Below are positions 58,371 through 64,000 of a stretch of DNA of 64,000 nt, in pieces. Position 1 is the first letter of the stretch; every line of letters starts with the position of its first letter. A model generated the notes under the pieces. That model worked only from the letters and a program-made list of their open reading frames with translations. It was not told the origin of the DNA and made no database searches. This stretch comes from Tetrahymena elliotti 4EA (lineage: Eukaryota > Ciliophora > Oligohymenophorea > Hymenostomatida > Tetrahymenidae): contig JH720335.1 in NCBI GenBank assembly GCA_000231825.2, forward strand, positions 186,001-250,000, read 5' to 3'. The translations under genes were made by a program, and so were the position numbers.

Positions 58371-61300
58371 CAACAACTTCTTCTGCATTTTTCTTTTCAA
58401 AGTATGTCTAGCATTCATATTAAATGCATTAAGGCATGTTTTCTATCTAAGATAAATTACAACAATTAGTGCATTTTTAAATTAACTTTTAAAGGTTCAT
58501 CTGATTAATTTTTTTCTTTTAACTTAATACAAATAGCAAAGCACTTGGATCTTGTAAACAATTTTCACAAATTTGATTTTTAGTTTTTTCTGAGCAGGCT
58601 ATGCATATTTCCTTTAAGTAGTAATGATTTAACTAAAATTACTTTTTTTACTTTTAAGTTTCTGAAGCTAAATCTCCTTTCATTTACTTACTCTAAATGG
58701 CTAGTATGTTGTGAGATTTTATTTCAGATTTTTTTATTCTTTATACCCAATCCTTAAATTAATTAATTTAAATTTAAATTAGTGTTTGATATATTATAAA
58801 CTAAATTTACCTAAATATCAACATCAAAAGTAGTGAATAATCTTCCTAATGCTGAATTTATTTGCTTCTCTAAATATTCATTTATATTTAACTGATGTCT
58901 ATAGTTTTTCATGAATTCACTGATTGAAACAACACTATCCTGCAATTTTTAGCTTTCTGGGTTATTAATAATGAAATATTTGATTCTTTATCCGTATTTA
59001 GGCTTAGTCTATGGATCTCTTTTCATTTCTTTCAGAGCTATCCTTGCATGAGGAGGAGGTATAGTATAATTTTCAAGTTTACATTCTTTACTAATAATCA
59101 AATCTCTATATGGAAATTAATCATTTAAAAGCTTTTACCATTCCCCATTTAAGTACAACTTGATTGCACTAAGGTTTTTCTTTTTTAAAAGTATTTCTAA
59201 ACAATTTTTCATTATTATGCTAAGACCTTAGCACCCATCTTTTCTCATTACTTCAAGTCCTTTTGCTTCAAATTTTGGTTGATCAGTTTCATTTTCAACA
59301 AAAAAACCAGCATATCTTTTTTTTGTCACAATCACTAAATTTTCATAAGTCTTAAAAAGATTTTAATTAATTAAATAAAGATTCTAAAATACTATTTTTA
59401 CTTTTTCATATTTGAGTTTTAGGGGGTAGGGAAACATTTATGACACTTAGCTTTCAATTTCTTTTCCTATTCTTATGGCATCTTTCACAGATGCTCCTTT
59501 CATATTTACAAAAACACTATCAGTGTCACCATAAATTACCTAATTTTAATTTTAAATATGAATTTTAATTGAAATCAAATTTAAAAAAAATACTTGAGCT
59601 CCCCATTTCTTAGTATTATTAATTAGATTGATAACTTGGTTTAGCAAAAATTTGCCTAATTAAATAATTGTATCTGCTAAATCTCCTAAAGGCATTCTTC
59701 CACTAAATGTAGCTCCAGTGTATCCAAAAATAACAACCATAAATAACTTAAGAGATTTTTATCTTTGCTAAAGTTTGTTATAAATATGATTATAAAGAGG
59801 ATTAGATTTATATTTTCCCATATTGTTCTTTATAAATTATCTAGTGAAAAAAAATTCATGAGTTATTTAAGATAGAACTCCTTCTCTCACATTTTTCTTA
59901 ACAAATGCTACCTTATTGGGAGCTACAAATACATCTTTCATCAATTCATCAATATTATAATTGTTCTTTTTAAGAAGCTCATCAAATTATACATTCCATG
60001 ATTTTTAGACTCCTAATTTTTTATATCCTCCTTTTAAAAAGTTATCATCAATATATCCTAAGCAAGTAGAAAAGCATAAATTATATGCCATCATTATCGA
60101 TGGGTATAGAGAAATGAAATCTAAAACAACAACTGGGCTTTTTTAGAAATTTTAGTTAAATTAGTATTAATAAATAAAAATTTACTCAACATAAAAGAGC
60201 TTAGGAGGTTCTAAAGTAAGTGGACTACACTCAAGCATTCTTTGTGTTTAAACTCCATATCTTGATGCACTCATTAGTTTATACCCTAAATGGTCTGTAA
60301 CTCTATTCATTATATGTTCTATTCTAAATTAATGTCCTTTGCATATCTAAATTTAATTTTAATTAAAAAAACAACAAAAATAAAAAGAAAAAATATTTAG
60401 AAATTTATTGTCATTATCTCAAAGCAAAAAAATTGTTAAAAATCTGAAAAATGAGAATAAAATGATTTGAGAATAGTATTACAGCTGATTGAAAATCGAA
60501 ACCATAAAGTTTTGTTTCTTCTGCACAAGTATTTATAATTTATATGTGATCTATGATTTCTTTAGTTTTGATTAACCTCTTCATCATATATTCAAATACA
60601 AATGCTCTCTGCTTTGTGTCCTCATGATTATACATTTATGTCAAACTCCAATTTGAGAAAATTGGAATTCTTTCTTAAAATAGGTAATTGACAACACTCT
60701 CTAATTCATAACAGAATAATTTGTAGTCATGCTTGACTATTCTCCATGTATTTATAATCATTCTACCTAAATATTTTAAGGTAGGTTATAGTTTAATTAT
60801 ACTTGTTTTTAATTTACCTGCAATTTCAAAATTCAATTTAAAATTAGCAAAAAACCCTGTTTATTTGGCACTACGGTGGGATTATTTAATATATTGCATA
60901 GCCACATTTTGGAGTTTAAAAGATTAATTACTGTCAAAGCTCATGCTATTTTATGAATGTCCGTTGATTGATTCATTGTAAAATTATTGTTCATCTAGTT
61001 AATCAGCTATTTTAAAAGTTCTCAATATATTATAAGTATTTTTAGGGCATCTAGATAATATATCCATTACATCTATTCCATGCTACCAGCAACGATGTGA
61101 GAAATAAAAAAGTGATTTTTTTTCTATGTCCCATCCAGTGATTATGTCAACATTATTAACATGAATATGCTTAATAAAAGTAAGAAGTAACTCTTCTTCG
61201 TTTTTAGTGATTATGATTTGCTAAAACATTTAACTATTTAAACCTTTAAAATAATTTAAATTATTTTTATCATACCATTTAAATAAAGAAGATTTAATAA

Positions 61301-64000
61301 AAAATAAATCTTGAAAATGTTTAAATTATCTTGTAAAACAAATAAAAATTTACCATAATATTTTCTAACTTAATCAATCGGCTCCTAATAGTTAATATCA
61401 TCAACTAAAATTATTCCTTATGCTAAAGAAAAGAGAATTAATATCAAAAATATTTTTAAAAAGTCAGTTACTGTCTATTTCACTTCTTTTAAAATTTTAG
61501 ATATCAAATATGATAAAATTTATTGCATCAGAAGATGGATCTGGCAGCATATCAGGAGTAGATTTTGCAAATACTTCGAAGGTGTACATAGTGATATCTT
61601 CATGATATTAAGTTAATCTATTTTAAAAAAGTTATATATTTGTTTTTTTGCCAATAATTTTGTTTACTGTAGCTAATTTCCTTTTTGTTTTTCTTATTTT
61701 TAACTGTGAGAAAATGGTGAAAGCCAGCTTTTAGTGACTGGAGTAACATTTAATAATTCATTATTTTTTTTCTTTTTAGATTTATTGAAATCTTCTGAAA
61801 TTTATGAAAAATTTGGGCATTTTTATTATTGTTTAAAAATTTGGTTTTTTTGCTAAAATTATTGTTAGTTATCATACTCAGCAGTAATATATGCCCTAAA
61901 ATACTTAGGAAGCTTTAGTTCATTTTATATTCCAACATAATATTATTTGTGTTCAGGTGTTTTAATTAAATCTTTTTCTAATATTTAAGCAAAGTATAAA
62001 CTCTTTTAAATTTATTTATTCTTTAAGTTGTAATGTTCAAATAAATCTTCTAGGTTTTCATAATAAGCACTAAATTTTTTAATAAAAATTTGAAAAAAAT
62101 TTAAACTTTGAAATTTTTATTTTACTATTAGTGTTCTACTTATTTTGAAATACCAGTAGCCATAATTTCACTAAAACTAGGACATTTTGGTTTATATTTT
62201 ACTATAATTTTATTTGTTGATATTTCTGGTTTCTTAAAAAATAATTCAACTTGTTAAATATCTTATTTGCTGTCTTCATCTAGGTTGCATCTGCATAAAT
62301 ATTTAATCTATTTGCAGAATTGACATTCTGAAAAAGCTGTATCTTCAATTTCTATGTTATTTTTAACTGCATTAAAATTATCTCTCCAAATTTAAATGTT
62401 ATTTTAATTTGTAGGCTTTTCATATTAAAGTTTGATATGTTTTTTCAGTTTCTAATCTTCTTCATGCTTTAATTTATCTGAGTTCCCCTACAAAAATTCG
62501 TTTAGAGTTCTTTTCTTTGCTGTTGTAATATTCATTTTTTGTATCCTTTCTTCAACTAATTTTTCTAAAAAGAAATTAAAAATTAAACTATTACTTATTA
62601 CTTTTTAATCCAAATTACAGTTAGGAGAAATTTTTATTTCATTATTATTGTTGTTGTGATTGTTTAGATGCTCTTAATCATTAGCATTATCTTCACCCTC
62701 ATCTTCTTCATATCCTTCATCATCATCATCATCACTGCTAGAAGATTAATCATCTAAATCACTATCGTATTAATCAATATCATTATCATCACCACCTTCT
62801 TATTAGTTTTCTGGAAGCAAATCTAACTCTTCAATTTCTCCTTTAAGCAACTTTTCATAATATTTAACCTTTCTCTTGCCATATTGTTTATTTCTATTAA
62901 TAATTGAATTAATACCCTCTTCTTTTTTCTTTTTCTAAACTTAATGAAAATTTTTTAGAATTTCCTGATTTAAAAAAGCAGTTTTAGGTTAATCTAAAAT
63001 TTATTTTGAGGAATCAATGAATTCCTAAATATGTTATCTAAACTGCTTATTAATTCCTTTGTTTAAAGAGAGTTAATTGATCCAATAAATGTCATTATTA
63101 AATTTCTTCAGCAACTCTTGCTTTTCTAGCATTTTTTCCTGTTTTTTTTCTTGCAAAAATTTACTATCACCACCAAATCCATCAAATGAAAATTAGGAGT
63201 TAAATCCCTTTTCATCTTCTTCATTTAGAAATAAACTTTCTATATTATCTGAATAATCTATTGTTTAAGTTGATTTCATATCTTTAATTCCAAACAAATC
63301 TTCTTGCATTTATCTTTCTTCATTCCAAAACATTTCAAGAGATTTAGTTATTTAAACAGAGCATTCTCTTTTTCTTTGTTGACAATTTTTAGCCAATTCT
63401 AACTCCTAGCACATTTCAACAAAGTTTTCATCAGATTTCTCCTCTTATAAAAATATGTAATTTAATATATGCTTATAATAGACATCTATCTCTACATCAC
63501 AGGTAGATACTTTAGTCATGCTATTGTATTTATTCTTTGGATTTAAATAATATTTGCATGGTTCTCTCTCTTTTGTTAATTACTATAATCCTTGATTTTC
63601 ATTCTTTCTCAAAGAGTATTTTAATAATTTTATTTCTCTGAGTCCTTTTATGTCCAAGTCACTGTAGAGCTTTAAAAAATGTGTCAAATGACCCTATTTA
63701 TTTGAGATAAAAATTGAAAATTTGAAATTAAAAAATAATTTTACTTCAAAAATAACAAATTCAATATTCATAATAACACCACTCTCGAGTATCGTAACTA
63801 GTTTTCTAATCATTTTTGGGTTATAAAAATAAATTTTCAAGAATGGTTCTTCTGTCTCATGATACCCATAAATATCTTTTTTGTAAATAAGTTCATAGTT
63901 TAAAACAATAGGAGTTGTTGACATTAGAAATTTCTTCTACTTTTCGCTTACTGAGTATAAAGTGTAATAGCATTCCTCTATTATATCAATAAATTTATCC
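58306..64000 (-). CDS. REV3: DNA polymerase zeta catalytic subunit (REV3), 5' end beyond window
   Basis: The frame enters at the right edge, so the start is missing. N-terminal segment EEPFLKIYFYNPK...LVTILESGVIM matches the REV3 N-domain. A long acidic, Asp/Ser-rich insert lies at 62.6-63.4 kb. The exonuclease-like part includes LLPD-type MLPDPSSDAINFIIFDI and ..DIITGWDIE. Polymerase motifs: VLDFISLYPSIMMAYNLCFS (motif A, ~60.1 kb), FGYTGATFSGRMP (motif B), VIYGDTDSVFV (motif C, ~59.5 kb) and KKRYAGFF. The C-terminus carries two Cys clusters, C-x2-C..C-x2-C (CIACSE...ICENC) and CTNC...CIQYEC, the latter being the expected 4Fe-4S site. It performs translesion synthesis with REV7. All catalytic Asp residues are present. 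Several short introns interrupt it. Confidence 0.93.

Noticed and set aside
1..64000. CRISPR arrays, operons, ribosome binding sites, bacterial promoters
   Set aside because: Introns, code 6 and the gene families present show a nuclear ciliate genome; no spaced repeats of CRISPR type were seen.

Overview
The window reads as genome sequence of an oligohymenophorean ciliate, most likely Tetrahymena or a close relative. It is very AT-rich. Long reading frames appear only if TAA and TAG are read as glutamine and TGA as the sole stop (genetic code 6). Introns are short, AT-rich and GTAA...AG. The gene set is also ciliate-like: axonemal CCDC40, cysteine-rich surface antigen repeats, MORN-repeat fusions and Gln-rich coiled coils. 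I cannot tell whether this is macronuclear or germline DNA. All models below are hand translations in code 6, so exon borders are inferences.

Layout, left to right. The first 4.6 kb is a graveyard: a transposase HTH fragment, an IS1595/Merlin-like relic, a Tc1/mariner-like relic and a decayed cysteine-rich surface-antigen gene with three TGA codons at cysteine positions. Next come a type I DnaJ with a CAQQ prenylation tail, a GNAT acetyltransferase, a four-helix membrane protein with a poly-Gln stretch, and a coiled-coil RING protein. A small secreted protein follows, with a frameshifted sister copy upstream. Minus-strand genes then dominate from 15.8 to 30 kb: a ~6.8 kb coiled-coil gene, a zinc-finger gene with a micro-exon tail, and CCDC40. 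From 31.5 kb there is a second zinc-finger gene with a micro-exon tail (+), a pseudokinase-MORN protein, thiamine pyrophosphokinase and an OsmC-like protein. Further right are a degenerate GHKL/histidine-kinase-like membrane protein, a Gly-rich collagen-like protein, a third zinc-finger coiled-coil protein without introns, and a caspase-like/MORN fusion lacking its catalytic residues. REV3, the catalytic subunit of DNA polymerase zeta, runs off the right edge.

The most striking observation concerns two paralogous zinc-finger genes, 23087-25576 (-) and 31560-34170 (+). In each, a stretch of nearly 1 kb is a chain of exons only 3 to 24 bases long, many of them a single codon, separated by roughly 40-100 base introns. 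The two chains were worked out independently, on opposite strands. Joined in phase 0 they give clearly homologous peptides (TWEDLQTNNHQTW against SWDDLIDNYGAGW, then WGLDGKH against WSIDKSH, then CFKCY against CYLCY). They share several intron positions but differ in others, and both finish with a 69-base exon and a short last exon.

A second theme is enzyme folds with lost active sites: a pseudokinase and a pseudo-caspase, each joined to MORN repeats, and a histidine-kinase-like protein without recognisable H-box or D-box residues. They are scattered single genes and show no operon-like linkage.
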